Of a DNA stretch of 64,000 nucleotides, positions 1 through 8,470 are shown one piece after another. Source of the stretch: Paenibacillus sp. Soil522 (lineage in GTDB: Bacteria; Bacillota; Bacilli; Paenibacillales; Paenibacillaceae); contig NZ_LMRV01000031.1 in assembly GCF_001428245.1 (NCBI RefSeq), forward strand, positions 20,080 to 84,079, read 5' to 3'. Position 1 is the first letter of the stretch, and each line of letters begins with the position of its first letter. The notes beneath the pieces are model-generated. The model was not told where the DNA came from. It saw nothing but the letters and a program-made list of their open reading frames with translations, and did no database searches. Made by a program: the position numbers and the translations under genes.

Positions 1-102
1 CCGATTGCAGCCGCTAGACTAACGGAATGGATTCCTGACCAGGAGAAAGCACTGCTGTTAAACTTTATCGAAGAACGATTAAGCTCCCTTGGTACGATAT
101 GA
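1..102 (+). CDS. C-terminal end of an unidentified protein (partial)
   Basis: Reading frame 1 is open from the window edge to a TGA at 100-102 and gives 33 residues of amphipathic helix ending LSSLGTI. The charged helical tail would fit the last helix of a small regulator such as a MarR-family protein, but 33 residues do not prove a family. The IS110 element starts soon after this stop and a thioesterase gene follows on the same strand, so the two may once have been neighbours. The family is not identified. Confidence 0.35.
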   Translation, partial: PIAAARLTEWIPDQEKALLLNFIEERLSSLGTI

Positions 103-120
103 TTTTCTCACGAATGCTCG

Positions 121-435
121 CTTATTCGCAGGATTTCGCCCAGATGGTAAGGGGTGAAAGACAAGAAGGGGAACGCCGTGTTAGACTTCGGTAACATGAA
201 GGCGCACGGGAATAGAGGGGGAGCACAGCTACCCCAAGTAATTCCATTTACTGCACGCTTTCTCCACGCCGCCCCTGAAGGTTTTCACTCCCATGTCTCA
301 ACGGGTCTATGCCTTCTCATTCCTTCGTTACGCCTGTCCAAGGGGTGGAGGCCGGTCTTGCTAACGGTACGGGTCGGTGCCCTTTGGTTTAATGAATCCG
401 GTACTCCGTGCTTTCTTTGAAATCCTGCGAATAAG
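121..435 (-). ncRNA. Candidate IS110 guide (seek/bridge) RNA region bounded by a 17-bp inverted repeat
   Basis: Bases 121-137 (cttattcgcaggatttc) and 419-435 are perfect inverted repeats 281 bases apart, just downstream of the transposase stop. The enclosed segment has local hairpin potential, for example 216-233 (ggggagcacagctacccc), and short open frames without matches to known families. IS110 recombinases are known to use a structured RNA from the element's non-coding end to choose target and donor sites. Assigning that role here is inference from position and structure; RNA limits and loops were not modelled. Confidence 0.4.
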
Positions 436-467
436 CCAATCTACGTGCGACGAAACGGGTTGTTTGG

Positions 468-1739
468 TTAAGCTGCTTGCAAGAGCGGTAACGTTTTATG
501 AGGAATGTAGGCTAGACCGCTCCGAGCCATCCCAACTAGTATTCTGGCCAATTTACCGCATAGTTTCATAATGGACCTCATTTTCTTCATCTTCTTGACC
601 TGCACATTGTGTTTATGCATCGCTTGAAACTCCGAATTGTTCATGACCAAACTCATAGTGGCCATGAAGAGGAAGCGTCGTAGGCGGGATCGTCCGCGTT
701 TGCTAATCTTCATTTGTCCCGTCCATTTGCCTGAACTTGCTTCCGCGAGGTTGAGTCCGGCATGGCGAAGCAAAGCATTTCCGTGAACAAATCCGCTTAA
801 ATCCCCAGCCTCACCAAGAATACCAGCTAGTGAAATGATACTAATCCCCTTAATCGCGAGGATGGATTTTGCAAAGGGAATACGTTCTAATACGGATGAA
901 ATCTCTTTCTCCACAACCACCAGCTGTCCGCAAGCAAGGTCATATTCGGCGAGTAATTGTTTCAAGTGGAGCTTGTAGTACTGTATAGCTGATTGAGACC
1001 CTACAGAATGGCTGGCCAACTCGATCAGTGCTTTTGCTTTTTTAGCACCGCTGTGACGTTTCATGATCGTTTTCCATCCCTGAATCAGGTTCTGGGGCTG
1101 CAGTTTACTGATCTCTGCTGGAGTAGGGAAGAGGCGAAGCGTTGCCAGGGATCCGATACAGGTGATGTCCTTAAATACGTGACGCAGTTCAGGGAAAACA
1201 ACGTCAACCCAGCGGTGGATCTGGTTTTTGGCACTGACAAGCCGCTTCACGACGAAGTCGAGGTTAGAGAGAAGCACACGTAGATCCTCGAAGGCTTCGG
1301 GGGTCGTGCGTGTAAATGAGTAATAACCGTTCTTGACCATGTCAGCGATAACGAGTGCATCTTTTCTGTCACTCTTTGAGGGCGTATTGTCGCGGTTCTC
1401 TTTGTTCTTTTTCACGAGATGCGGATTCACTAAAACGACTTCAAAATGGCGTTCTGTGAGCCACCGAGATACGTTGAGCCAATAGTGCCCGGTTGGTTCC
1501 ATCCCGATAATGGCTGCGCTTAAACGATGGGTGGTTTGCAGCTTTTCAATCCATAGTAAGAGACTGTGAAACCCCTCCTCGTCATTAGAAAAGGATAAGT
1601 AGTCTCCGATGATGATGCCGCGAAAGTTTACGGCACGTGCTACATGCGTTTGCTGCGCGATGTCGATCCCGACAACTAAATGCTGAGCAGTAATTTTTTC
1701 AATGAGTTGATTTTGTCTCGCTTGCGATTTAAACTTCAT
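468..1739 (-). CDS. IS110-family transposase
   Basis: The 423-residue protein moves the element using an N-terminal RuvC-like DEDD domain and a C-terminal serine domain. The acidic set is visible: D26 in VVGIDIAQ, E81 in GMEPTGHYW, and D124 and D127 in KSDRKDALV, with the three-residue spacing seen in the family. The C-terminal Transposase_20 region includes IKGISIISLAGILGE and AEASSGKW, where S335 is the likely serine nucleophile, then a basic GRSRLRRFL helix. Length is normal for the family and the frame is intact, so the element may be active. The AGGAGG-like sequence before the ATG supports the start. The structured downstream region is a candidate for its guide RNA. Confidence 0.93.
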   Translation of the reverse strand: MKFKSQARQNQLIEKITAQHLVVGIDIAQQTHVARAVNFRGIIIGDYLSFSNDEEGFHSLLLWIEKLQTTHRLSAAIIGMEPTGHYWLNVSRWLTERHFEVVLVNPHLVKKNKENRDNTPSKSDRKDALVIADMVKNGYYSFTRTTPEAFEDLRVLLSNLDFVVKRLVSAKNQIHRWVDVVFPELRHVFKDITCIGSLATLRLFPTPAEISKLQPQNLIQGWKTIMKRHSGAKKAKALIELASHSVGSQSAIQYYKLHLKQLLAEYDLACGQLVVVEKEISSVLERIPFAKSILAIKGISIISLAGILGEAGDLSGFVHGNALLRHAGLNLAEASSGKWTGQMKISKRGRSRLRRFLFMATMSLVMNNSEFQAMHKHNVQVKKMKKMRSIMKLCGKLARILVGMARSGLAYIPHKTLPLLQAA

Positions 1740-1853
1740 AATAGAGCGTCCTCCTGGATGATGGAATTTTTAGGGCTATGACCCGTTGCGTACTTCCATC
1801 GTACCGAGGCGCTCGTTTTTTTGCAAAGCGGAAATTTAACGCTCTACAGGAAT

Positions 1854-1906
1854 GCTAACGTAGTACAACGACGCCAGGCTGCCGGACGAACTACAGCCTG
1901 TTCAGC
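1854..1906 (+). repeat. Dispersed 'gctaacg' hairpin repeat, copy A
   Basis: Starts with gctaacgtagtacaacg and contains the hairpin caggctg...agcctg. The opening word gctaacg and a GC-rich hairpin are shared with copies B, C and D downstream. It lies between the transposase gene and the thioesterase gene. Confidence 0.45.
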
Positions 1907-1939
1907 TAAATTATTTGGATAAAGGAGAGGTTATTTGAA

Positions 1940-2404
1940 ATGATCGTAGCAGATGAAATCTTTCAGAAACTAGGTATGCAAAGAGACGAATTTATTCACC
2001 TCATGAATGGAAAGAGAGAGAATACAGCTATGCAGACGCTCGATATCGAGTATATGGAGCTGGCGCCCGACCGAGTAGTAATGACGATGCCGGTCGGCCC
2101 CAAAACCCATCAGCCAGCAGGAATACTACATGGTGGTGCATCTGTGTTGCTCGCGGAAACAGCCGCTTCTATCGCTTCGTTTATCAATATCGACAGTAAA
2201 AAATATGCTGCGGTAGGCCTAGAGATCAACGCCAATCATATTAAAAGCAAAAGCGGCGGCATTGTAACCGCCGTAGCTACGCCTTTGCACAAGGGCCGAA
2301 AGACAATGGTCTGGGACGTGAAAATTACGGATGAGCTTAACAAACTGATTTGCGTTTCCCGTTGCACCGTGGCGATCATCGATAACCCTGACGCCAAACG
2401 ATAA
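1940..2404 (+). CDS. PaaI-family hotdog-fold thioesterase
   Basis: This 154-residue cytoplasmic protein belongs to the hotdog thioesterases that hydrolyse acyl- or aryl-CoA thioesters. The PaaI/YdiI signature is clear: HGG at residues 64-66 in GILHGGASVL, then the catalytic-helix glutamate E73 in LLAETAAS, and a C-terminal strand KMTVWDVKI-like segment (KTMVWDVKI). Family members include the 1,4-dihydroxy-2-naphthoyl-CoA thioesterase of menaquinone synthesis, but the 15-residue longer N-terminus and absence of men genes nearby prevent naming it. AAAGGAGAG stands 9 bases before the ATG. It is a lone gene; the IS110 element sits just upstream and could have separated it from a former partner. 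Confidence 0.85.
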   Translation: MIVADEIFQKLGMQRDEFIHLMNGKRENTAMQTLDIEYMELAPDRVVMTMPVGPKTHQPAGILHGGASVLLAETAASIASFINIDSKKYAAVGLEINANHIKSKSGGIVTAVATPLHKGRKTMVWDVKITDELNKLICVSRCTVAIIDNPDAKR

Positions 2405-2453
2405 TGTAATGATTAATAGGAATAGGGTGCCGACAGTGGTGTCAGCGCTTTGT

Positions 2454-2547
2454 GCTAACGGGTACGAGGGAGTTGAACAAACAAGGAGCAGTTTGCCGCG
2501 GCAGCTGCTCCTTTACTCGTTGAAGTAACGGGCAGCAGGTTAACGCA
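2454..2547 (+). repeat. Dispersed hairpin repeat, copy B
   Basis: Begins gctaacgggtacgaggga, carries the hairpin aaggagca (2483-2490) with tgctcctt (2506-2513), and ends in taacgggcagcaggttaacg. The 31 bases from 2483 to 2513 are identical to copy D at 3690-3720. It follows the thioesterase stop and could also end its transcript. Confidence 0.6.
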
Positions 2548-2628
2548 ACAAACTAATGAAAACATTCAACTTTGCAGTACAATAATATGGTAATATATGT
2601 GTATATATTAAGTTCGGAGTGATCCCTA

Positions 2629-3183
2629 ATGTTTGAGATTAAATATGAAATCTTTGAAGATGATATCCTTGAGTTTCGAACAATTGATCTCCAGACTTTT
2701 AACAAAGAATATAATCAAATTTACGGTTGTTTTACCATTATCGTAAATGGATTTGAATATTTATCTTATCCTTCTCCTGAAATGGGACTAGAGACGAAGC
2801 GGATTTATTCTGAGCTAATATTGACTCACTTTGATTTTCTTATCGATGTGTATTACCAACTTCAAAAAAACAACTACGTCGTATTAAAGTATATTGAAAA
2901 CCCTCGGACATGGCTTGAGTTCATTAAAGAAGGAAATGAGCTTATCGTTAGTCAGTTAAATCTTGAAATTCATGAGGGTCCATTAATTCGAACTAATAGA
3001 AAATTATTTATTAATGCATTAAAAGAAGAAATTATCAACGAGACAATACACTTGGGAGATTTTGAAAAAGAACTTATTTCAAAATCCAAGGAATTAATAA
3101 AAACATTACAAGAGTTAAACAAAAATATTCTTACAGCAAATTGTTTTACCAAGATTAGATTATTTGCTGCTCTAAAGCGTTAA
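2629..3183 (+). CDS. Hypothetical protein, 184 aa, low GC
   Basis: I do not recognise this protein. It is an acidic, soluble-looking protein without signal peptide or membrane segment: a beta-rich first half (FEIKYEIFEDDILEFRTI, YGCFTIIVNGFEYLSYP) and a helical second half with a lysine/glutamate-rich stretch around residues 140-170. The ATG follows GGAGTGATCCCTA. Base composition is clearly more AT-rich than the housekeeping genes further right, and it is flanked on both sides by copies of the same hairpin repeat, which suggests an acquired cargo gene. Its size and isolation would fit a small immunity-type or DUF protein, but nothing in the sequence shows that directly. Confidence 0.6.
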   Translation: MFEIKYEIFEDDILEFRTIDLQTFNKEYNQIYGCFTIIVNGFEYLSYPSPEMGLETKRIYSELILTHFDFLIDVYYQLQKNNYVVLKYIENPRTWLEFIKEGNELIVSQLNLEIHEGPLIRTNRKLFINALKEEIINETIHLGDFEKELISKSKELIKTLQELNKNILTANCFTKIRLFAALKR

Positions 3184-3243
3184 GCTAACGGGAAACGTTA
3201 GTTCCACCAACTAACCAGGACGAGGCTGCCGGCAAGGTGGCCT
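3184..3243 (+). repeat. Dispersed hairpin repeat, copy C
   Basis: Starts two bases after the preceding stop with gctaacgggaaacgttagtt and includes gaggctgccggcaaggtggcc. Same opening as copies A, B and D but with a different hairpin. Confidence 0.5.
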
Positions 3244-3371
3244 TATTTAGCTATTGGCAGAATAGTGGAATTTTTTGCATATATCGATCCTAAGAAAGAA
3301 GTATTACAATTTTTTAGTAAGCTTTAGCATTTTCTTTACTATTAAAGAAATGTATTAGAGTATAAGGGAGT

Positions 3372-3656
3372 TTGAATTGTTTGGACCACTTTAAGTTTTT
3401 TATTTATCAAGTCATTTTTTCAATTATTGGTCTAGCAAATAATATTCTGTTTCGTGAGTTTATAAATGAATTTTTTAATAATAAATTTATTACAGCATTA
3501 ATTGAGGTGCCAATTGATCTCATAACACTTTATTTCACCTTTAAGATATATTTCATATTTAAAAGTAAACTAAGATATAAGATTTTAGTTCACATAGGTG
3601 CTTTTATTGTTGCAGCGTTAACTGTGGGGTTAATGGGTAGTTTTATGGGCTTGTAA
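3372..3656 (+). CDS. Small membrane protein, 94 aa
   Basis: A TTG start preceded by AAGGGAG gives a 94-residue, very hydrophobic protein with three likely membrane segments: about residues 9-25 (FFIYQVIFSIIGLAN), 40-62 (ITALIEVPIDLITLYFTFKI) and 70-92 (ILVHIGAFIVAALTVGLMG). The family is not recognised. The layout loosely recalls GtrA-like or small DUF membrane proteins, without a diagnostic motif. Like its left neighbour it is AT-rich and bracketed by hairpin repeats (copies C and D), so it probably belongs to the same acquired stretch. Confidence 0.5.
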   Translation: MNCLDHFKFFIYQVIFSIIGLANNILFREFINEFFNNKFITALIEVPIDLITLYFTFKIYFIFKSKLRYKILVHIGAFIVAALTVGLMGSFMGL

Positions 3657-3663
3657 TTATATT

Positions 3664-3727
3664 TAACGGGTACGTTAGTTGAACGATAGAAGGAGCAGTT
3701 TGCCGCGGCAGCTGCTCCTTGTTTTTA
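3664..3727 (+). repeat. Dispersed hairpin repeat, copy D, also terminator-like
   Basis: Begins taacgggtacgttagttg. Its hairpin (3690-3697 with 3713-3720) has the same 31 bases as copy B and is followed by gtttttatt, so it would work as a rho-independent terminator for the small membrane protein gene. Confidence 0.6.
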
Positions 3728-3828
3728 TTAAGCCAACTGAGTAATGGTCGGGCTACATTCAGTTATAATGATGAAATATAAGTATAAGAAATTTGTTGTT
3801 ATCGACGAAGGAGAGGAGAGGTGCTGTT

Positions 3829-4188
3829 TTGAAGAATAATATCATCGAATACTGTTTAAAGAAGAAAGGAACGACTAAGGATTATCCATTCGGACCCACT
3901 CCTTTGGTGATGAAAATTGCAGGTAAAATGTTCGCGCTTATTTTTGAAGACAATGGGGATTATTTTCACTTGAACCTAAAATGTGACCCGGTGATTGCGG
4001 AAAACTTGAGAGAGCAACACGAGACTGTTCGACCAGGGTACCACATGAATAAAAAGCACTGGAATACAATTACGATTGACGGTTCCTTGCAAGAATCGGA
4101 TGTTTTTGAAATGATTGATCACTCCTACGATTTGGTTTTCAATAATCTTCCGAAGAGCCTCCGAGAATCTATACTGGAAATGAACTAA
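3829..4188 (+). CDS. MmcQ/YjbR-family protein
   Basis: The 119-residue protein matches the MmcQ/YjbR family (cyaY-like fold, often annotated as DNA-binding). Recognisable segments are the opening IIEYCLKKKGTTKDYPFG, the middle VMKIAGKMFALIF, then LNLKCDPVIAENLREQ, the conserved HMNKKHWNTI near residue 75 and the tail helix MIDHSYDLVFNNLPKSLRE. A TTG start at 3829 is chosen because GGAGAGGAGAGG ends 7 bases before it and the family begins at this point; an in-frame TTG at 3793 lacks such a site. The cellular role of the family is not established. It is a single gene. Confidence 0.8.
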   Translation: MKNNIIEYCLKKKGTTKDYPFGPTPLVMKIAGKMFALIFEDNGDYFHLNLKCDPVIAENLREQHETVRPGYHMNKKHWNTITIDGSLQESDVFEMIDHSYDLVFNNLPKSLRESILEMN

Positions 4189-4229
4189 CTGATCAATGGC
4201 GTTTCTTGCTTCATCAAGACCACAAACCA

Positions 4230-4481
4230 ATGATTTCCTTAATAACGGATTGTCTGAATCGGGACCAGCAGATTGAACAACAACAAGCCGGCTATAAGCG
4301 AAAGTTCTTATTAGATCGACTAAACGAAATCAAAAAGGAAAAGAGAGTAAAAGGAGAGCAGCCATCTCCAAAAAATGTGGAATGATCTAGATCGCTAAAA
4401 TACTTATAACGCGACACTGAATGGGAAAAAGAGTTGATTAACCGCAGGGAAAAACATAGGGAACTGAGGAGAAAATAATCT
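4230..4481 (+). pseudogene. Decayed coding fragments of unknown origin
   Basis: Between the YjbR-like gene and the ankyrin remnant there are two short basic, helical readings in different frames: 4230-4385 (starting MISLITDCLNRDQQIEQQQ, 51 residues) and one ending TEWEKELINRREKHRELRRK at about 4481. They read like one broken protein rich in Q, E, K and R. Because a relaxase remnant follows, a mobilisation accessory protein is possible, but no family is recognised. Confidence 0.3.
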
Positions 4482-4523
4482 GTAGAAAATATGATACTGA
4501 TTTTGAATCAGTTGGAGGATATG

Positions 4524-5200
4524 ATGAGCGAATATATAAAAGAAGCTTTGATGTGTATTGAATCTAATGACAGTGAATGCTTGAAGAATACAATTGTGAA
4601 GTACGGCTATCGAGATGGTTCTGTACTACCCATTCAGGTTTTACGCCATGCCTTCGAATGTAACGAAATTGTTTTAGCCATGGATTTAATGGAACGTTTT
4701 AAATTTGATCATTTAAATGACGAACAGGATCCAATCATCGTCTCAGCTGCTCACCATGGGAATAAAAAGGTTTTTGAGAAGCTTATTACATTAGGAGCTA
4801 ATCTTAACGCATTAAATCATGTCAAGAATTCAGCCGTTGGAGCAGCCCTTTTTTCCAAGAATTACAGTGCGGTTCATGATTTGCTAGATTTAGGTTTCCA
4901 AATGAGGTCGTACACTGGCGGGTTAGCTCTACGTCAAGCAGCTTGGAAAGGGGAATTTGATTTTGTTCGATTGTTCATAGTATGGTGCTGACGTCAATTT
5001 TAATGGCGCTGATCAAGTATTTCCGTATTGTACGACTCCTGTGCAAATGGCTGCACAAGCGAACCACATGGAGATCGTTAAATATTTGGTTGAGCATGGA
5101 GCGGATGTTACCATTACCGGAAGCGCCCCATGAAGTTTATTTGAAGAAGCAGCTGGACAGCATCTATAACCAGATCGAAAAATATTACGATGGGGGATGA
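4524..5200 (+). pseudogene. Ankyrin-repeat protein, broken by two frameshifts
   Basis: The reading starts at the second ATG of a pair, five bases after GGAGG. Ankyrin-type helices are visible: VSAAHHGNKKVFEKLITLGAN near residues 75-95, then the frame is lost at about 4979. The next repeat continues in frame 1 from 4981 as YGADVNFNGADQ and MAAQANHMEIVKYLVEHGAD up to about 5115, and the tail (KKQLDSIYNQIEKYYDGG) is in frame 2 to the TGA at 5198-5200. Two indels therefore split one ankyrin protein of about 225 residues. It stands directly before the relaxase remnant, so it is probably part of the same decaying accessory block. Confidence 0.7.
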
Positions 5201-5206
5201 TTCAAA

Positions 5207-6600
5207 GTGCCATACGTAAAACAAATTACCATACGTACCACATTGAATCGGTCCCTAAGTTATATCGTCAATGATAAAAAAACAGACGACGGCTGCTTAG
5301 TAACAGGCGTTAATTGTGCAACCAATGATAAACTCGCCTATAAGCAGATGATTGGGAATAAAAAAAAGCATAATAAAGAGTCAGGAACACTTGGTTTGCA
5401 TTTTATTCAATCTTTCAAGGAGCATGAGATTACCGATCCGTACAAAGCACATGAGATTGGTTTGAAATGGGCTGAAAAATTTTTGGCGAAAAATATCAAT
5501 TTATCATCAGCACGCATTTAGATAAGGGTCATTATCATAACCACATTATTATAAATTCTGTTTCGCTGGACGGAAAAAAATTCAATGCTTGTAAGCAGAG
5601 TCTGAAAGATGCAAGGGATTATTCGGATGAAGTTGCAAAGGACTATAACCTGACCATCATTCCACTTAAGAAAGATTTAGTTTCGAAATCGTATAAGGAA
5701 TGGAAAGAGGATAAGCGAGGAGTCTCATGGAAAACGCATATTAAAAATGATATTGATACCGTCATAAAATCCTCGAAATCGTTTGAAGATTTCATGTATC
5801 GGATGGATCAGCTCGGATACTTTATGTAACAGGGCCGAGTTAAGTATATGACTTTTAAGCATCCAGACATGGAGAGGTCAGTAAGGGGGAAAACACTAGG
5901 GGTCGATTATACAGAGGAAAGAATCAAAGAGCGTATTCAACTGAGGGAGCTTAATTTCGAAGAATCCAAACGGAAATACAAATATCGATTTGCTCATAAA
6001 ACGAGCCGGAATCAACTTCGCACACTAACGAACAGTAATGCTGCTGATGCAAAAAGAAAAAATGTTAGAAGGGATTTTAGGACCGACATTGAAATTTCCA
6101 AGCTGTCTAATCAATTGAAATTCATTACTGAACAAAATTTAAAAAGTCGGAGCGATTTAAAACAGGCTGCGGATGAAGTTGAGCTTCAGATGCGGGAAAT
6201 CAATTCTGTTTTAAAAGAAGCTAATGAAATGAATCGATCCATGAAGCTTATCATCCAGACCATTGATACGTATAACAAGTAAAAAGCGATTTACGATGAT
6301 TTTCAAGCGTCAACAATCAAACGAATGCTCATAAAGAAAAAGTACAACACGGAATTAGAAATGTTTAAAAAAGCATCTAATCAATTGAAAAAAATGGGTG
6401 TTAAAATAAAACGATTGAGAGGGCTCAACGAAAAGACGAAAGATCAATGTGAATTTTGGCATGAATCAGGCGTCCAGTTAGAACGGATTTATGAAAAAAC
6501 TGTTTCCACCTGTGTTGAATTTTTGAATGGGCAAAAGGGTACATACACCTTTAGTCTCATACCTAGGACAATTGTGAATATGTTACAATACCAGAGATTG
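5207..6600 (+). pseudogene. MobP-type relaxase/mobilisation nuclease, broken
   Basis: The N-terminus (YVKQITIRTTLNRSLSYI, GTLGLHFIQSFKEHE, KAHEIGLKWAEKFL) is a Relaxase/Mobilisation nuclease domain. The frame shifts at about 5490-5497; the downstream frame then gives the metal-binding histidine motif ISTHLDKGHYHNHIIIN, followed by SVSLDGKKFNACKQSLKD and SWKTHIKNDIDTVIKSSKS. That frame meets an in-frame TAA at 5827, resumes as QGRVKYMTFKHPDMERS and GVDYTEERIKERI, meets a second in-frame TAA at 6280, and resumes as a coiled-coil tail. One frameshift and two stops in an otherwise colinear protein show a dead plasmid or ICE mobilisation gene. The 3' limit is uncertain. Confidence 0.8.
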
Positions 6601-6634
6601 AAAAGACTGAACGTTTTATCAGAGGAGGTACACT

Positions 6635-7264
6635 GTGTCAAAAGTAATACTCTTTAATTTCAATGGTACAGTCGTGAACACTAAGAATTTGGCCATTCAA
6701 GCCTTCAATGAGATTGCAAAAAAACGAGGATATAAAATAATCAATAATGAAGACATAGATTGTTTAAGCAAGCTATCTGTGCGCAATAGATGTAAAAGAC
6801 TTGGTGTGCCAATTTATGAAATGCCGATTGTAGGGATATTAATAAAGAAAAGGTATCAGCAGTACATTCCTGGACTCTATGCAGTAGAAGGTCTTCAAGA
6901 TATGATTCAAGTTTTAAAGGAAAGAGGATATCGGCTAGCGTTTATAACATCAAACTCCTCAAGTGTTACCCAACAATTCTTAACTAATAATTCAATGGAT
7001 TACTTTGATTACAGTTATTATTCCTTTAATCCGTTTTCGAAGAAAAAGAACATTTCTTCTTTTCTTAAAAAATATGCTTTAGGTCCAAATGATGTTATTT
7101 ATATTGGTGATGAACTGAGGGATATTAAAGCAGCTAAAAAAAATCGAATCAACAGTATAGCAGCAGCTTGGGGTTACGATTCGGTGCATTTATTAACTAC
7201 TGAACACGTAGACCATATCGCACAAAGACCAGCTGATATTTTAAATATCCTATCGAGGTTTTAA
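6635..7264 (+). CDS. HAD-like protein with Asn in place of both catalytic aspartates
   Basis: The 209-residue protein has the layout of a phosphoglycolate-phosphatase-like HAD enzyme: motif I region at residues 4-12, a helical cap, motif II TSNSSS near residue 107, a lysine-rich motif III region (KKKNISSFLKKY) and motif IV GDELRDIKAAK near residue 168. Motif I should be DxDGT, but the sequence reads FNFNGT, so both the nucleophile and the acid/base aspartate are asparagine (AAT codons at 6656-6658 and 6662-6664). It is therefore probably catalytically dead, or on the way to becoming a pseudogene like its neighbours. GTG start after GAGGAGG. It overlaps the unused 3' frame of the relaxase remnant. 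Confidence 0.75.
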   Translation: MSKVILFNFNGTVVNTKNLAIQAFNEIAKKRGYKIINNEDIDCLSKLSVRNRCKRLGVPIYEMPIVGILIKKRYQQYIPGLYAVEGLQDMIQVLKERGYRLAFITSNSSSVTQQFLTNNSMDYFDYSYYSFNPFSKKKNISSFLKKYALGPNDVIYIGDELRDIKAAKKNRINSIAAAWGYDSVHLLTTEHVDHIAQRPADILNILSRF

Positions 7265-7266
7265 AC

Positions 7267-8249
7267 TATGCTGTTTTTTTTCTTTTTTCAATTTGTTGTT
7301 CGCGATCTTTCTATTCGTTAGCCAGCCAAAAGAAAATGAAGCTAATCCTTGGATGATTACATTCATCATGTCTGCTGCAATAGGTGCTTTGTCCGAATCA
7401 ATCGTAAGTGACATTATACCTGAGCTCCAGATGATGGGTGACATATTTATCTCTATCTCTACATTTTTGTTTGAGGAACATATCTATTTTCAATTTTTAG
7501 GTCAGGTGATTTCTCCTTATGCGATCCTTATGTACGCAATTGTGTATTCAGGGACTATAAAGAATGAGATTAAGAAAGGATTATCGTATATCCTCGCAAT
7601 GCCAATGGTTATTACGATATTCTATACCGATTTTGACCCCGATATCGCCATTAATTTTCGTATGCTCCTGGTTTGGTCCGCACCGTTTTTCTTAATTGCC
7701 AGTGGAACCATGTTTCGCACTTGGCACAGAGAAATCAATATATATCGCAAAAAAAGCAAGCTTCGAATATTAATTGTATTGGTTCCGGCTTGGTTAGGCA
7801 TCTTTCTATTTAATTACATCCTTCGAGCAATTGACCCGCACACAGAGTTATTTCGCTTAGTCCCACTCTTTTTTTTCATCGCCTTTATCTTTTTTATTAG
7901 ATATATTATCGTGACTGGCGCCTTCGGAATCAAAGTCCAAATAGAACAATAACACATATTAGATAAGTCAATTCAAATTGTGAGCAGTGGTACGGCAATT
8001 TTAAACCACTCTATCAAGAACGAAGTTAACAAAATTAAATTTTCTTCAATCTTGCTAAAGATTCCATTGAAAAGAACAATTTGGATGAGGCAAAAAGCTC
8101 TATCGAATCGGTTTTCTCTGCTAACACTTACACCATCGGAACAGGAAATTTTTACTCTTCAACATAAGGGATATAGTAGGAAAGTGATTGCGGAAAGATT
8201 GTTCAAGTCTGTAGAAACTGTCAAAAAACAAATTCAGTCCATAAAATAG
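7267..8249 (+). pseudogene. Membrane sensor/LuxR-type regulator, broken
   Basis: A multi-span membrane domain (7293-7952, about seven hydrophobic segments, ending FGIKVQIEQ) stops at TAA 7950-7952. The same frame continues immediately as HILDKSIQIVSSGTAILNHS, which looks like a histidine-kinase dimerisation helix, and after a frame change around 8045-8130 ends in a LuxR-type helix-turn-helix (LTPSEQEIFTLQHKGYS, VIAERLFKSVETVKKQIQ). The ATP-binding part is missing. At the 5' end a T-run (about 7271-7286) also breaks the frame from the ATG at 7267. One stop, at least two frameshifts and an internal deletion make this a pseudogene of a fused sensor-regulator. The family is inferred from layout. 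Confidence 0.6.
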
Positions 8250-8339
8250 AAATTAAAAGTGTAATATAAGGCTCCAGATGTTAAGGCAGCAACCACTATC
8301 GGGGAAGCAGCTTCTTGTTTTGCACCCAGCATGGGCTCA

Positions 8340-8470
8340 CAATAAAAAAACTAACGTCTGTATGGAATTGGTTTTTTAGACGAAGCAGCATAAAAATACA
8401 GCGGCAGCTTGGGACTCGAAAATAAAGTCCTAGACTGCCGTTTTTTATTGAACTATCGTTCTCCGTTAGC
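8340..8470 (-). repeat. Dispersed repeat, copy E (minus strand)
   Basis: Read on the minus strand, it begins gctaacggagaacgatagtt, like copies C and D, and continues with a cggcag...ctgccg hairpin enclosing a tttatttt-rich segment. It abuts the acetyltransferase fragment. No gene is seen between 8250 and 8470. Confidence 0.45.

Larger units (their letters stand above)
105..1853 (-). mobile_element. IS110-family insertion sequence (ends approximate)
   Basis: One transposase gene on the minus strand is followed, downstream of its stop, by about 360 bases without a convincing gene, and preceded by about 110 bases. IS110-family elements lack classical terminal inverted repeats and do not make clear target duplications, so the ends cannot be fixed from one copy; the limits given are the neighbouring CDS end on the left and the start of a hairpin repeat on the right. 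A long 3' non-coding end is typical of the IS1111 branch, where the guide RNA lies downstream of the transposase gene. Confidence 0.7.

Noticed and set aside
5827..6282. In-frame TAA codons in the relaxase as possible recoding sites
   Set aside because: A separate frameshift in the same gene and decayed neighbours show simple inactivation; no recoding signal is seen.
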